Of a DNA stretch of 64,000 nt, positions 22,917 to 36,110 are shown one piece after another (positions within the stretch are counted from its first letter, which is position 1; every line of letters begins with the position of its first letter). The notes below the pieces were generated by a model, which had not been told where the DNA came from, made no database searches, and saw only the letters and a program-made list of their open reading frames with translations. Source of the stretch: Monarcha castaneiventris obscurior (Eukaryota > Chordata > Aves > Passeriformes > Monarchidae). The DNA lies in assembly GCA_026261815.1 (NCBI GenBank), contig JAMPIT010000712.1:62001-126000 (forward strand), read 5' to 3'. Both the position numbers and the translations under genes were made by a program.

Positions 22917-24689
22917 GAGGGCGGCGCCGTGGCTGGGCCGCAGCGATCCCGTGCTCCTTGACTGACCCCAGCTTTCAATTATTGCTCCTCTCCCATTGTT
23001 TTCGAGTTCAGGCTCCCAGGCTGGCAGTTGTTTGGGGTGTTCACGGAGTTGCATCCCGCAGGGATTGCTAAACAGAGCAGGAGCTGCTGGCCAGGCACTT
23101 CCGTGCCTCTTGGGTTCCTCTTTCTAAATGAACCCTTCCTCCAGCTGGGAGGGGAGTCAGCCCTGCAAAAACCAGGGGGATTTATGTCATCCTGGTGGAT
23201 TTTTAATGATTTTTTTTTTTTTTTAAACTTCCTGCAGAATTTGCAGTGTTTCCCATCTCAGACACCGTGTTCTGGTAAACAGGCTTTTGTTTGGAACGGC
23301 CCCCTCAGTGGCCACGGAGTTCAAAGGGACTCTGGCACAGTTGAACAAACTTTGAAGGCCCCTCAGCTGGATTGAAACTCCTGGGAAGTGGCTTTGTTGT
23401 TCTCCAAGTCCTCTCCCAGTGGGTGGCTCAGGCAGGGGAATCAGCTGGGCTCCTGCAGGGGCTGCTCCGTGGTGGGTCCGGGCAGGGGCAGTGGGGCTGC
23501 AGCAGAGCTGCTCCCTGGAGCTGTGACTTCCCAAGCCTGGAGAGATGTTCCCAGTGTAGGAGTCCTGGGCTGGCTGCAGGGAATCAATCCCAGGGAATGT
23601 TTCCCCTCGCTCTGGAAAGGTACCTGTGCCTTCAGCCGAGGCCACGGCGCTCTCGGGCTTTAACAAAAAACAAAATCCAAAACCAAATCTGTAAGGAAAC
23701 TGCCAAACGCTGTCATTGCACAACTCTCCGGCTGCTCGGGGCCGTTCCCGTGGGATGCCAGCTTTTCCAGCATCCATTGTGCAAGCCCAGTGCTCATGAC
23801 ATGAAAGGGGAGGGCGATTGGGAAAGAGCTGGGACAAGGCGGCTCCTGGAGCTTGGGAAAGGGCACCCGAGGGCGAGGCGGCTCCGGGCTGGTGCCGAGC
23901 TCTGGCCGTGACCCCAGGGATTGAATCCCAGCCTTGTGCCGGCCCTCGGGAGCATCCCCGGCTCCGGGATGAGGCAGAGCGTGGTTGCCAAGCAGGGAGA
24001 TCCTGCAGGGATGGGAATCTGCTCCCTCATCCCTGCCAGGGCATCCCAGGGGAGCTGAGGGATGCTCCAGGGGCTCCTCATTCCGGGTGGCTCCTTGAGG
24101 AGTTACAGCCAGGATAGTGCTGGGTTTACCTGGGCTCGAGTTCTTCCCAGTGGGAACTGGAGCTGGCTTGGGAATGTGTGGGGGATGCTGCTGGTGCCAA
24201 CCAAGAGCTCCCAGTTTGATGATGCAGGGTAGGAAAGGTGGCTCGGGGTCGGAGATCCCAAAGGATCCCATATCCAGAGGATAATTCCATGCTTTCCCCT
24301 TCCCCATTCCTTGCCTGAGAAGGAGTGTTGCTTCCTCCGGCTGTGGGAGCGGTAATGAGTAAAAACAAAAGTATTTTTTTAAACACTGAACATAATTTCT
24401 GAACTGCCTAAAAGAGACTTTATAGCTACACCTGAGTTCTTCCCCAGGGCTGACGTTCAGCCCAGTGCAAGGGCTCTCCCTCATCCCGGCCTGTGGGATG
24501 TGCCAGGCTCTGGCTGCGCTGGGATCAACGTCAAACACCGGGGAAAAATTCCTTATTTGTTCAGGGGACAGGGGGAGGTCCATGTCCCACCAAAATCCTT
24601 GGACAGGGAGGATCTTGAGTGGTTCCCAGACCTCGCTCCCACCCTCAGAACAAAGGGAGGGTGACCTTCACTCCTGGTGAAGAATCTGA

Positions 24690-25165
24690 CTTTTCAGAAA
24701 CACTTTGCTTTGTATTTTTGTTGGTTATTTTTTTTTAGAAACACACAGGAAAAAAAAGCTCTTGACACACACAAGAAAACCTAGACCTGAGTTACAATTT
24801 TGTTACATTTGGTTGCTTTAAAAAAAAACCTATTTTACTAATTTAAATATTGCTGTAGATGACACTATTTATTTGAAAGGGGTAAATATCTTTTAGTCTT
24901 AATTCTTCTCCAGTAAGCGCTGTGTATTCCCAACGTTTGTGTTCCTGGCAGCACAGAATTCCACTGACTGAGGGCTGGTCAGCCAGTAGCTCCTGAATCC
25001 AATGGCCTTGGACAACAAGATGTCTCTTGCAATGTATTTTTATTTTTTTGTAGTATTTCTCGATTCTTTTATGTCTGTGGTTTAACAAATCTGTTCAATG
25101 TTTGGGTTGTTCCATGTTTTGGGTTGTTTTGTTTTGTTTTTTTAACAAAGAAAGCTGAATTACAA
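24690..25165 (+). other. AT-rich block, possible distal 3' UTR of SLC7A5
   Basis: It is a sharp switch from GC-rich to AT-rich sequence with T and A runs (TGTATTTTTATTTTTTTGTA and similar), free of CR1 sequence. It has the look of a terminal 3' UTR with AU-rich elements but no canonical AATAAA. Assignment to SLC7A5 is inference. Confidence 0.3.
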
Positions 25166-25870
25166 CACTCTTGTTGCTGGTCTTTGCCTCAGAAATTTTT
25201 CTTTACCCGTGATGATCCCACATCCATCAGCACCTGGGCCCTGGGTTTCCAAATATTCCTGTTGCAGCTGGATTTAGGAGCAATGACAGCATCCATGCCT
25301 CCATCTCCACCCTCCTTCTTTAAATTGTAGTTAATTTTCCTGAGGTAGTTGATTTTTCTGGAGGCTTCAGATCCCACAGCTGGAGCTCCCAAACGTGATG
25401 CAATTCCTGGGGCTTTCTCCTTGGGAAGAGATGCTCCAGCATGGGAACTTTTCCCAGCGAGCCTGGAGCACACAGGGATGTGAATAACTCATCTCTGTGC
25501 TCCTGCCTGAAGTTTGCAGCCTCTGTGCCCCTTCCAGGCATCCTGGAGCATCCCAGCTCTGCTCCTCCACGTTCCACTGCTCAATGTCCCAATGGATTGT
25601 CTTAGTGAGGTTTTACAAGTATTTATATTTAATTGGCCAGTTTGTTCTTTGCCCTGGTTTCCCTCCTTGGCCACAGTTGTATTGTTTGGGAGAGAGGGAG
25701 GTGATAACTGCACTTGCAGAATAATTAATGATGGAGGGAGGTGGTCTGCAGAGCTCGCCTGGGGGTCATCTCCTGCTTCAGGCCACTTGAGCACACAGGG
25801 CCTGGAAGAGGAGTTGGATGGGGTGGCAAAGTCTGGAGAAAAGGCCCGTGAATCCAAATTCAGGGAGTGA

Positions 25871-27065
25871 AATCCCCATGGATCTGTGCAATCCCCATGG
25901 ATCTGTGCAATCCCCAAGGATCTGTGCAATGCCCATGGATCTGTGCAATCCCATGGATCTGTGCAATCCCATGGATCTGTGCAATCCCCATGGATCTGTG
26001 CAGTCCCTATGGATCTGTGCAATCTCCATGGATCTGTGCAATCCCCATGGATCTGTGCAATCTCCATGGATCTGTGCAATGCCCATGGATCTGTGCAATG
26101 CCCCTGGATCTGTGCAATGCCCATGGATCTGTGCAATGCCATGGATCTGTGCAATGCCCATGGATCTGTGCAATCCCACTGGATCTGTGCAATCCCCATG
26201 GATCTGTGCAATCCCACTGGATCTGTGCAATCCCCATGGATCTGTGCAATGCCCATGGATCTGTGCAATGCCATGGATCTGTGCAATGCCCATGGATCTG
26301 TGCAATCCCACTGGATCTGTGCAATCCCCATGGATCTGTGCAATCCCACTGGATCTGTGCAATCCCCATGGATCTGTGCAATGCCCATGGATCTGTGCAA
26401 TGCCATGGATCTGTGCAATGCCCATGGATCTGTGCAATCCCCATGGATCTGTGCAATCTCCATGGATCTGTGCAATGCCCCTGGATCTGTGCAATGCCCA
26501 TGGATCTGTGCAATGCCCCTGGATCTGTGCAATGCCACTGGATCTGTGCAATGCCCATGGATCTGTGCAATCCCACTGGATCCGTGCAACCCCCATGGAT
26601 CCGTGCAATCCCACTGGATCTGTGCAATCCCCATGGATCTGTGCAATCCCCATGGACCTGTGCAATGCCCATGGATCTGTGCAATGCCACTGGATCTGTG
26701 CAATCCCATGGATCTGTGCAATCCCCAAGGATCTGTGCAATCCCCAAGGATCTGTGCAATCCCCATGGATCTGTGCAATCCCCATGGATCTGTGCAATCC
26801 CCAAGGATCTGTGCAATCCCCATGGATCTGTGCAATCCCCATGGATCTGTGCAATCCCACTGGATCTGTGCAATCCCATGGATCTGTGCAATGCCCCTGG
26901 ATCTGTGCAATCCCCAAGGATCTGTGCAATCCCCATGGATCTGTGCAATGCCCATGGATCTGTGCAATCCCATGGATCTGTGCAATCCCCATGGATCTGT
27001 GCAATCCCCAAGGATCTGTGCAATCCCCATGGATCTGTGCAATCCCCATGGATCCGTGCAATGCC
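25871..27065. repeat. Large minisatellite, 19-bp unit, about 63 copies
   Basis: The monomer AATCCCCATGGATCTGTGC is repeated head to tail for about 1.2 kb, with 18-bp forms (AATCCCATGG or AATGCCATGG starts) and point variants (CCCACTGG, CCCCAAGG, GCCCCTGG, GCCACTGG). No stop codon occurs in any frame of the usual monomer, so it yields long spurious open frames on both strands. It contains a 132-bp higher-order period between 26135 and 26398. Confidence 0.97.
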
Positions 27066-27413
27066 GCTCCGTGTTCCTGCCCCCCTGCAGGGCTCGGAGG
27101 GAAGCGGGACAGGAGCTGGACACCCAACAAAGGCAGGAAGCTCCGCACACCCTGGGGCCGATCTCGGCCTGCGTCAGGGGAGGTGCTCAGACCGCTTTGC
27201 TTTGTGCCTGAGAGTTCAAAGAGCGCAGATAAAAGGGTTTGGTACCGACTGCAGGAGCCCCGAGGACACGGAGTGAGCCCAGGGCAAAGCTGGGAAGGGA
27301 TCCCACCTCCTGCTCCATGCGTTCCCTAAAGATCACCCTTTGCTGCTGCAGACGGGGCCCTCTGGCTCTTGGCTTCATCCCCGGCTGACCCTTCCTTGGT
27401 GCCACGGTGCCCT

Positions 27414-27560
27414 CACAGAACCGTGGAATGCTTTGGGTTGGAAGTGACCTTAAAGCTCATCCCCTTCCACCTATCCCAGGTGGCTCCGAGCCCTGTCCAG
27501 GCTGGCCTTAAACACTCCCAGGGATGGGGCAGCCGCAGCTTCTCTGGGAGACTCCTCCAG
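27414..27560 (-). mobile_element. CR1 LINE 3' fragment
   Basis: Starts CAGAACCGTGGAATGCTTTG, then GGTTGGAAGTGACCTTAAAG, and ends after GCAGCCGCAGCTTCTCTGGG. Confidence 0.85.
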
Positions 27561-29422
27561 AGAACGGATGTGGATTAATAGCGGTGCCCCCGCGGCCCAG
27601 GGAGACTCCGGGTGGGCTTTTCCTGGGAAGGACTCCTGCAATGGGAGCCACGTGTGGCCCCAGCACTGTCTAGACACATCCCCAGCTCTGCTCTTGTGGC
27701 TGCTGGGCTTTGTCCTGGGGGCTGGAGGTGATGGGAGAGGGCAGGCGTGGGAGCACATCTCTCTGGAAAACACCCAGGGAGCAAAGCTGACATTTTCCCA
27801 CCCTCCCATCAAAACCAGGACATTTTTCTCCCCAAATTTTTCTCCTCCTGTGTGGGAGGGCCACGGAGAGCAGCCCAGGGAATGCCACCAAAGAAGGATG
27901 AACCCTTGGAGCAGCAGGTGGGAATGTCCCAGGACTGGAGGGAATTGCAAAAGCCATAAAACTGTTGTTTCTTTGAAGATTTGTGAGGAACATGAAAAGC
28001 CCTAAATCTGTTTGGGTTGGGAAGAAGCCACTGAAGGGGTGGGGTGTGACACGGGCCGGGAACAACTTCAAGGGTGCACAAATAAATCAAAACAAGGAGC
28101 TGACAGGGAATTGTGGCTGGAACTAATAAAGGAATCCTTGGAGGGAAATAAATTAATACAGTGAAAACGAGCTCCAGGTATGAGGGAAATTGGATAAAAG
28201 GAGAATTGATGTTGACAAACTTCTTCCTTGTAGCAAAATAACACCCAGCAACAAAATTGTTCCCTGAATACTGAGGCAAGGGAAGTTCTGCCTGGAAGGG
28301 GGGTTTTTTGCAATTTTTTTAAGGAGTTGCTGATTTTAACCTGAAAAGCCATGAAATAAAGGTGTCTCTCCAGCTGATTGTGCTGGAGATCTATTTTAGG
28401 TGTCAGAGCTCAGCAGCACAGGATTTTTGGAAAAGTGGGTGTTAAAGATCTTTAACAAAAGGATGTCTCCAACCCCGTCCCTGATTCCAGACCTTGAAAT
28501 GGAACAGGAATTTTTTACAGATCTCTCTAAGGTTTTTTCCCCCTCCATAATTCCTGGAGATGCAAATTTCCTGCCTGTCTTGGACTGCAATTCTCCCAGC
28601 TGGGAATGGACAGCCCAGGAAACAGTGGGGTGGGCAGGGAGGGCCTGGAAATCCATGGAAACCACCGTTGTTCCTGGCTGTGCCTCAGTTTCCCCAGCTG
28701 AGAAAGGTCCTGCTCATCTTCCCAGAACAGATTTAAAGCTCTGTCTCCATCAGTTGGGACAAAAAGTGCTGGAAATTCCCCTGCTCTTCATCCAAGCTGC
28801 ACAACGGGAAAGACAAACCCACATTTGGATCTCTCCATGGAATCAGAGACCAGGGAAGCAAGAAATGGCAATTCCTGTGGCCTGAGCCTCTTTCTGATTT
28901 AATTAACGTGTCCCTCCACCATGCAGGACCCTGTCCCCAAAACCAGTTTGCAGTCCAGGTTTGCTGGAGCAGAAAATGTCCCTGTGCCTTAGGCCTGTGC
29001 AATCCATGCCTGTTCCCGGATTTGGGGGAGCTGAATCCAATTATCCCTGTGTTCACCTGGAGCCGTGGCAGCCAGCAAAGAGTTGGGATGGAGCTGGGAA
29101 GGCACCAGGAGTGAGGGACAGTGCCCAAGACATGGAAACAGGCAGGGTGACACATGTAGGGAAAATAATTCCTTTTTTTTTTGTATGGAGAGCTCTTTCC
29201 AACAGCTCCTTTTGGAAGCGATTCCCGGCCTCCCTCTGCAGCCAGGGCAGTAGCACTGCAATGTCCAGCTCGAGGATCCTACCCTGCTCTCCCAGTTTTT
29301 CTGCCTGAGCTGGCACCACTGTCAGTGTGTCCCTCCGAGGGACAGGGACACGCAGAGGTCACACAGCCACCTCGGTGGGTGGGGATGCGTTCGGCCGTGG
29401 CCGCCTCCCTTCCTTTTATCGC

Positions 29423-29510
29423 AGGATCATGGAGTGCTTTGGGTTGGAGGTTAAAGCTCATCCAATTCCATGGGCAGGGACAGCTCCCACTCCGTGTGCT
29501 CTGTGTCTGC
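29423..29510 (-). mobile_element. CR1 LINE 3' fragment
   Basis: CAGGATCATGGAGTGCTTTG, GGTTGGAGGTTAAAGCTCAT, then CCATGGGCAGGGACAGC. The far edge is eroded. Confidence 0.75.
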
Positions 29511-29920
29511 ATCGTGCCAGGGACTGCATGTGGCAGCATCTGGTGACAAATCCTGTAGTCTCCAGAGCAGCCCAGAGTTATCCCCAAAACGAGTGATAGG
29601 AATCAAAAGCACAGAGCCCTGTGCCATAAGCAAACCCTCAGGATGCTGCACTATTCCAGGAGTGTGGTGTGCTCCACTTTGGATCAGTTTCCTGGCTGGT
29701 TTGGTGAACATCTCCAGGAGCCTGGCTCTGGATTTCAGCGAGGTCATTTCTGCTCTGACTTGCCTGGGAAAAGCAGGGGCTCCCCCTCTCCACACGCAGC
29801 TCCTGGCCTTGTGTAACCAGCGGGAGCTGCAAGGGCGGGAACGTTGTCCCTTGGGCTCCACGGAGCTCAGAAATCAGGTCTGGGCACCTCAGGAATTCGG
29901 GAGGTTTGTGGTGCAATGAG

Positions 29921-29944
29921 CTGCTGCTGCTGCTGCTGCTGCTG
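29921..29944. repeat. (CTG)8 microsatellite
   Basis: Eight perfect CTG triplets, followed by CTGCA-free unique sequence. Confidence 0.9.
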
Positions 29945-31607
29945 CACGTCGGATCTGGGAGCAAAAAGGCACCGGCTCAGCTAAAAGTCAAATCCAATGT
30001 CTGCAGGGGACGTGGTGCCTGTGCCAGGAGCAGGGTGGGGGTGAAGCTCCTGCCCAGGGGCTCCGTGTGGTGGAGAATATTCCAAACACACCAGGGGCCT
30101 GTGAGGACCTGAGTGAGATTCCTGCAGGCCCTGGCTTCCAGCAGCCACAAGGCAGCAGGGCAGTTGCCCGTGGCTATAAAACCACCAGCCCAGGGAGTGT
30201 TTCTGGGCAAGATGAAGCTGAAGGTTTTGGGGCTGTCCCAGCAGAGGTTGGGGAGTGCTGCTGTGGCCATGGGGGATCCCAGCAGCCAAGGGCATTGCCA
30301 GGGCTCGGCTGGCACAACACCCTGCCAGCCCCTCTGCCAGGGGCTGCCTGTGAGTCTCTGGGATTTGGGCACTGCTGGATCAAGGAAAAAGCCTCCAGGG
30401 ACACGAAGGGATGTGCTGTGGGGACTGAAGCTGCCCCACACGCTGGGCAGTGCCACCTTTTCCTGCATGTTTGGAGGCAGCTGGATCTTTAAATGATATT
30501 CCTGGTGAACTGCAGGAATGGCAGGGCTGGGAATGCTGGGCTGAGCTCCCTGCTGGTGGCTGCAGCCCCCTGTCTGTCTGTCTGTCTGTCCACAGCTGTG
30601 CTCCTGCCCAATGGGATTTATCCCCCTGCCAGCACTGGGTTTGCATTAGGGGAAAAAAAATCATAATCCACATTGACAAAGTTGCCTGAAATAGGCTTTT
30701 CAAAGAGGCACTGGTTTCCCACAATGTAAAGAGTTTAAGCTCTCACATGATGGCTCAGGTTGTGCAATTACTGCAGGAATCAGCTCTGGACAGCCCATTC
30801 CCAGGGGAGAGCAGGATCCTGGCAAAGCAGCTGCATGGAAAGGTCTGGGCTGTTAACTGGGGACTCCGTCCACAGGTAAAGGAAATAATGGTTTCAAAAA
30901 TAATGATCCCAGCTCCCAGAAGAAAGTAATTTAAAGCCACAATAATCCCGGAGTACGTCAGACCCTCTGAATAATCAAAAATCACTCCTGCTGGTCACAA
31001 TTTTTTTCTTGAGGACGAACATTTGGGGATGGAAAAATCCTTTTGTCCCTTGTTTATATTTGTTTTCTTCATGTACCTGTAATATTTTCTAGAAAAATCA
31101 GGATCCTGGTATTACCTAGTTAGAAACCCTGCGAGCTTCAAACCATTCTCTCTTCATCTTCCACATTTAATTAAAATTAATAGAAATTGAAACAAAATTA
31201 GCCTTTTTCCTAGGACCCCCTGGAATTTCTGAGCAGGTGCTATCACTGCTGAGCAAAGGTTAAACAGGTTTTTGTCTGTCTTATTCATTAAACCAAATCT
31301 GAGAGAAGCTCCTGTACCCAAGGCAAACAAGATAAACCCACAAATCCTGCAAAATATTCTCTCTGGGATTTGCTTCTCGCTGTGTGGGCCAAATACCATC
31401 TGGATTTCTTCCCTGCCCTCCACACAGAAGAATCAGCCTGAAAAAGCACTTTTGACACCCTCCTCGTTCTGGCCATGGGCTTGCAGCATCCTCAGGGACT
31501 GATGCAAGATCCTGCCAAGGGCTGTTGCATCAGAAAAAAACCAACAGGAATCAGTTGGTTCTGCCTTGTTTTCCCCCAAAATTGCAGATTCTCCTTCCTT
31601 TTTTAAA

Positions 31608-31629
31608 TTTTTTTTTTTTTTTTTTTTTT
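31608..31629. repeat. T(22) homopolymer
   Basis: A run of 22 T preceded by TTTTTTAAA. It could be the A-tail of a reverse-oriented retrotransposed sequence, but no body was recognised. Confidence 0.8.
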
Positions 31630-34600
31630 GAGGAAAGGGACTTAGAGCCACGAGGCTGCTGAGTGCAGAGCTGGGTGTCTCAGCAATGAGATTCCCTCAG
31701 GAGCAGAATTTATGGCAACTCTTGGATTCCCCCAGCTGCCTGTTGTGGCCCGCTCCCTGCTGGGAAAAAGGCTTCAGCCTGGAGCCTTTGGATGCTGCAG
31801 CTCTGTTGATTCATGCAGGGGATTAGGCAGGCAAGGATGCTTTCATTTGGTTTTCCTTGGCCTTATTAAATGAATTCCAGCTTTTCTGTGGAGCTGCACA
31901 CCCTGCTTTGTGTGCCACAGCCTCCCAGGCGCCAGGCCTGATCCTCCAAGGATCGCTGAGGGCTGATCTGCTCCACCCTCCTTCCCAAAATCCTGGTGGG
32001 ATTGGGGGCTGCAATTGGCAACCCACGGATATGGGGGAGACTCCTCTCCCACCCCTCTCTGAGAACACGACAAGGACAAAATGGATCTCAGGGGTGGTTG
32101 GCTCCAGCCAGGTGTGACAGGAACAGGGCTTGGGAAGAGATGGGGAATTGGAGGCAAAGAGGAAAACTGAGCTGGGATGAAAAAGGGATCTTGATCCTAC
32201 AATCAGGAAAAGGAAGGTCAGGAGGAGATTCCCTGCTGGGTGCGTGGTTTGGTGGTGGGCAGGAGGAAGAAATCCCTGTACACAGAACCCCAAAGGCCAC
32301 AACCTTTGGATTCCAGCACCTTGGGAAGTGGAGGGCTCTGGATACAGCTGCTCAAGGGCCAGCCCAGACTCCCTGCACCTGGGTGCAGTTCACTCGTTTT
32401 TCCCCGGGGCTGAAGGAATCTGTGAGGATGCAGGCAGAGCACTGACTGTGCCTGACTCACTGCCTCTCCCCAGTAAATACCCACGGCCTGTTCAAACCCC
32501 GCTGCCCTCCGGCTGCAGGGGATAAAGGTGAGGATTTGGGAGGAATGAGCCCAGCACCAGCCCATGCCTGCCTCCAGCTGAGCCCTTCTCCAGGCAAGTC
32601 TGTGCCTGGGCATGGCTGCAGCCTCTCCTCACAGCTGCTCTGCACTTCAGAGCATCACTGGTTTGTGTATTTGTGTGATACTCACGAATTCCCACTGACT
32701 GAACCTTCCTGGGGATTCTCCAATGGATGTCCCATGACAGCAGTGCCACATGGAAGGACTCATTGCCCTTCTTGATTTCATGGTGTCCTGAAATATCCAA
32801 ACTTTTTTGTGGCATCCCCCAGTGCCACAAGTGAGCAGGAGGTGCCTGTCCATGAGAGCAGAGGCGACTGCTCCAACACATTCCCTGTGTCCTCCTCTTC
32901 CAGGGGCCTGTCCTGGTCTCTCACCTTGTACCTGGGGAGCAGGGAAAAGCAATTGTATAAAATCCAGGGGCAGGATTTCAATGATCCTTATGGATTCCCT
33001 CCAACTCAGGATATTCTGGGACTCTCATCCAGGGGAGTATAACCCACCACTCCTGCAGGCTGCTGTGGGGACAGCCTGGAGAAGAGGAATAACCCCTCAT
33101 GGACACCCTGCAGCCCACCAGCCCCAGGGGCTCAGCCACCATCCCAATCCCAACCCCTCCTGGGCTGCTCCTCCCCAAAATGTGCTGGTTTATCCTGTGG
33201 GAAGAGTGAAGCTGAGCCGGGTGCCAGGAGCCACCATAGAAACCTCATTTGCACTCCAAGCAATGCCAGCCAGAGCTGCCCAACAGGGAGCTGAGTAAAT
33301 ATTGGTTTTCCAGTGGGATCGAATTCCCACCTGCCTCAGCAGTGGGATGGATGGAGTGTGGTGTGTCAGCCTCTTGTTCACAGGGTGAATAATGGAACTG
33401 CTGCTTTCCATTCAGGCAGCACAGAAAAGCACAGCTGTGACGTGGCCCTGACACCTGGGGTTGGCCTTCCGGTGTGACTCTGTGTTCTCTAGGAAACAGA
33501 AATGACATCTCAGGTCGGAAAACCAAGGTGGGTCTTTTCAGAGAGGGTTCATGAGCCAGAGTGGAAATACTTAACTGACGTTGCAGGTTAAAATTAGACT
33601 TTTTCTTCAAAAACTGAGTCAGTGATAGAGATATGGGACAATCACCTGTTACATCACGTCTGTAAAAACACCCTGAGACGTGTTCAGGAGTGGATGTGAG
33701 GTCATCTCTTAACATCTAAATTGTTGGAGTCTGAATCCATCCAAGCAGGAGCACAGTGTTGGGAGGAGGTGGGGGGCTCTGTAGATGACACTCCATGTTC
33801 TGCTGGAAGGAAAAGAGAAGTTTTATTTACAATTCATGGTCCCTAAATTGCCAGCCATTCCTGGAGGGTCTGCTGAAAATTTGGGGGTTCACAGGGAAGA
33901 GTGAGAAAGAAGAAATTCAATTTAATTTCAACCACGAAGCAGAGCTCTCCCACATCTCCTGCACTGACCCCACCAGAGCAGCTCCTGCTCCTGCAGGTTA
34001 ATGCTTTAGCAGAACATTCCTGCTCACGAGAGTGGTTAACACACCCAGTTATACCTTTCTAAGCCTCTGAGAATGAACAAATATTTTCTTTCCTTTTGCA
34101 AAACCACAAGGAATCTTGCCAGGGTCATCGTTTCCTGAGGGTAAACGCTGATCAAGATAAGAGATGTAAGGAGTTATCTCTGCTGAGGGGCTCAGGAAAC
34201 CAGACTAAACTGGAGCAGAACACACCAAATCCTCCCCAGTGCCTTGCTCTGACTGGTAAAGCCTTGTCAGATGCCTTGACAGCAGCAGGTAGGGCAGTAA
34301 ATCCATAATCTGATCCCAAAGGCTGTCACAGCACCACAAGGAAAAGCAATGCCAGTCAGTTGTGGAAAAACCTCCTCACCCATCAGGCCAGGCTCAGTGG
34401 GTTTTTGTGGAGATAAACCAGAATTAGTGTCATCAATGTCAGTGTTGTCAGGGCTGAGGTGGGTAAAAATCAAACACTGAGGGTCAGTCCCTGTCCTTTA
34501 CCTGCTCAGCTGTGAAAGCTGGGCATGGGAGGACAGGGGGGAATGTTTCAGATGTACTCTTTCCACAGAACAGGCTGACTCCCTCCTACTCTCTTTGACA

Positions 34601-35413
34601 GAAATCGGCCTCACAGGGGCTTAGACACAGCTCTGGAAATTCCTCAGCCACCCCAGCCAGTCTCTTCTCACGTCTCACTCTTCTGGAGCTCAGTCATTTT
34701 TTTCTCTGATGTTTCAATTCAACCTTTTGCTGGTAATACATACAGAATCCTCCTCACCCTCCCTGCCACGAGATCAGTTCCCCCAGAACACAGCTGAGCC
34801 AGTGAGCCCAGGCTCCTAAAGCTCCCACAGAGGAAAATTGGTGCTATAGATCACCTGAATGAGGGCCTTGTCCCCTGGATTGCAACAAAAGCCAGTGGGA
34901 CACTAAACCCTGCCCTGCCACAGCCAGGCTGTATCTCACTGCCTATTTCATCTGCCCCCAGCACTTCCTTCCCCATCAAAGGGAAACCTCTCAAATGTTC
35001 TGAGCCCTGTGAGGAAGGGTTTGTGCTGGGAACTGAGCGTTGGCTGTAAGGTAACTGGATGGCAATACAGCATTTAAGGTTATTTTTTAAGTGAATTTGT
35101 ATCTGCTTTCTGAGGACAAACAGTGCTGAGAACTGTGGCCAGTCCTCTGCAGCACCAACCACAGGCTCTGCTCCAGAGATGGCGTATCCCAAAAACCAAC
35201 CGTGGGCTGTGCAGGCACCTCATGGCAGAGGACCTGTCCCTGAATGTGCTGGGACTTGTTCTTCAGCAAAAAAATAGGATTGTGAAAATACTTCATCCAC
35301 TGCCAGATTCCTGAGGAATTCCTGAAGCTGGAGAAACTGAAATACAGGGGATTTCTCCATTTCGACAACCTCTGCTTGCTGGAGAACATCGTGTCGCTTC
35401 TCTGCCGGCCTCC

Positions 35414-36083
35414 TGGAGTCGGGACATCCCATCCCTGAATCCAGGGATTCAAGGAGCCGGGACATCCCATCCCTGAATCCAGGGATTCAAGGAGCCGGGA
35501 CATCCCATCCCTGAATCCAGGGATTCAAGGAGCCGGGACATCCCATCCCTGAACCCAGGGATTCAAGGAGCCGGGACATCCCATCCCTGAATCCAGGGCT
35601 GTGCTGGGAGCCGGGATATCCCACCCCTGAATCCAGGGATTCAAGGAGCCGGGACATCCCATCCCTGAATCCAGGGATTCAAGGAGCCGGGACAACCCAT
35701 CCCCGAATCCCGAGCCCTGCTCGGAGCCGGGACATCCCATCCCTGAATCCAGGGACTCAAGGAGCCGGGACATCCACATCCCTGAATCCAGGGATTCAAG
35801 GAGCCGGGACATCCCATCCCTGAATCCCGAGCCCTGCTCGGAGCCGGGACATCCGCATCCCTGAAGCCAGGGATTCAAGGAGCCAGGACATCCCATCCCT
35901 GAATCCAGGGCTATGCTGGGAGCCGGGACATCCCATCCCTGAATCCCGGGCTATGCTGGGAGCCGGGACATCCCATCCCTGAATCCAGGGCTATGCTGGG
36001 AGCCGGGACATCCGCATCCCTGAATCCCGAGCCCTGCTCGGAGCCGGGACATCCGCATCCCTGAATCCCGGGCCCCGCTCGGG
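35414..36083. repeat. Minisatellite, 38-41-bp unit, 17 copies
   Basis: Each unit begins CCGGGACATCCCATCCCTGA and ends in one of two tails: GGATTCAAGGAG (38 bp), or a GGGCTATGCTGGGAG or CGAGCCCTGCTCGGAG type (40-41 bp). Short-tailed units dominate the left half and long-tailed ones the right half. Confidence 0.96.
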
Positions 36084-36109
36084 GCTGATGCAAGGCCGGG
36101 GCGGGTGTT

Positions 36110-36110
<1 letters not shown>

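Larger units (their letters stand above)
27561..35413. other. Intergenic interval with no recognised gene
   Basis: I see no open frame flanked by splice sites that matches a known family, and no RNA gene. The interval holds a CR1 fragment at 29423-29510, a (CTG)8 at 29921-29944, a (TGTC)n run near 30570-30590 and a 22-base T run at 31608-31629. The stretch 30.7-31.5 kb is more AT-rich and repeat-free than its surroundings. Confidence 0.6.

Noticed and set aside
25489..27329. Open frames of 441-553 codons on both strands
   Set aside because: They are produced by the stop-free 19-bp minisatellite and exist in several overlapping frames at once. There is no non-repetitive coding core.
30755..30998. 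Minus-strand hydrophobic frame resembling a single-pass membrane peptide (FDYSEG then a long aliphatic run)
   Set aside because: There is no in-frame ATG, an upstream stop lies a few codons before, and no good splice acceptor is present. AT-rich sequence often gives such hydrophobic runs. Weak resemblance to FXYD-type peptides is not enough.
35414..36083. CRISPR-like array of repeats
   Set aside because: The units are contiguous with no unique spacers and the context is a vertebrate genome. It is a minisatellite.
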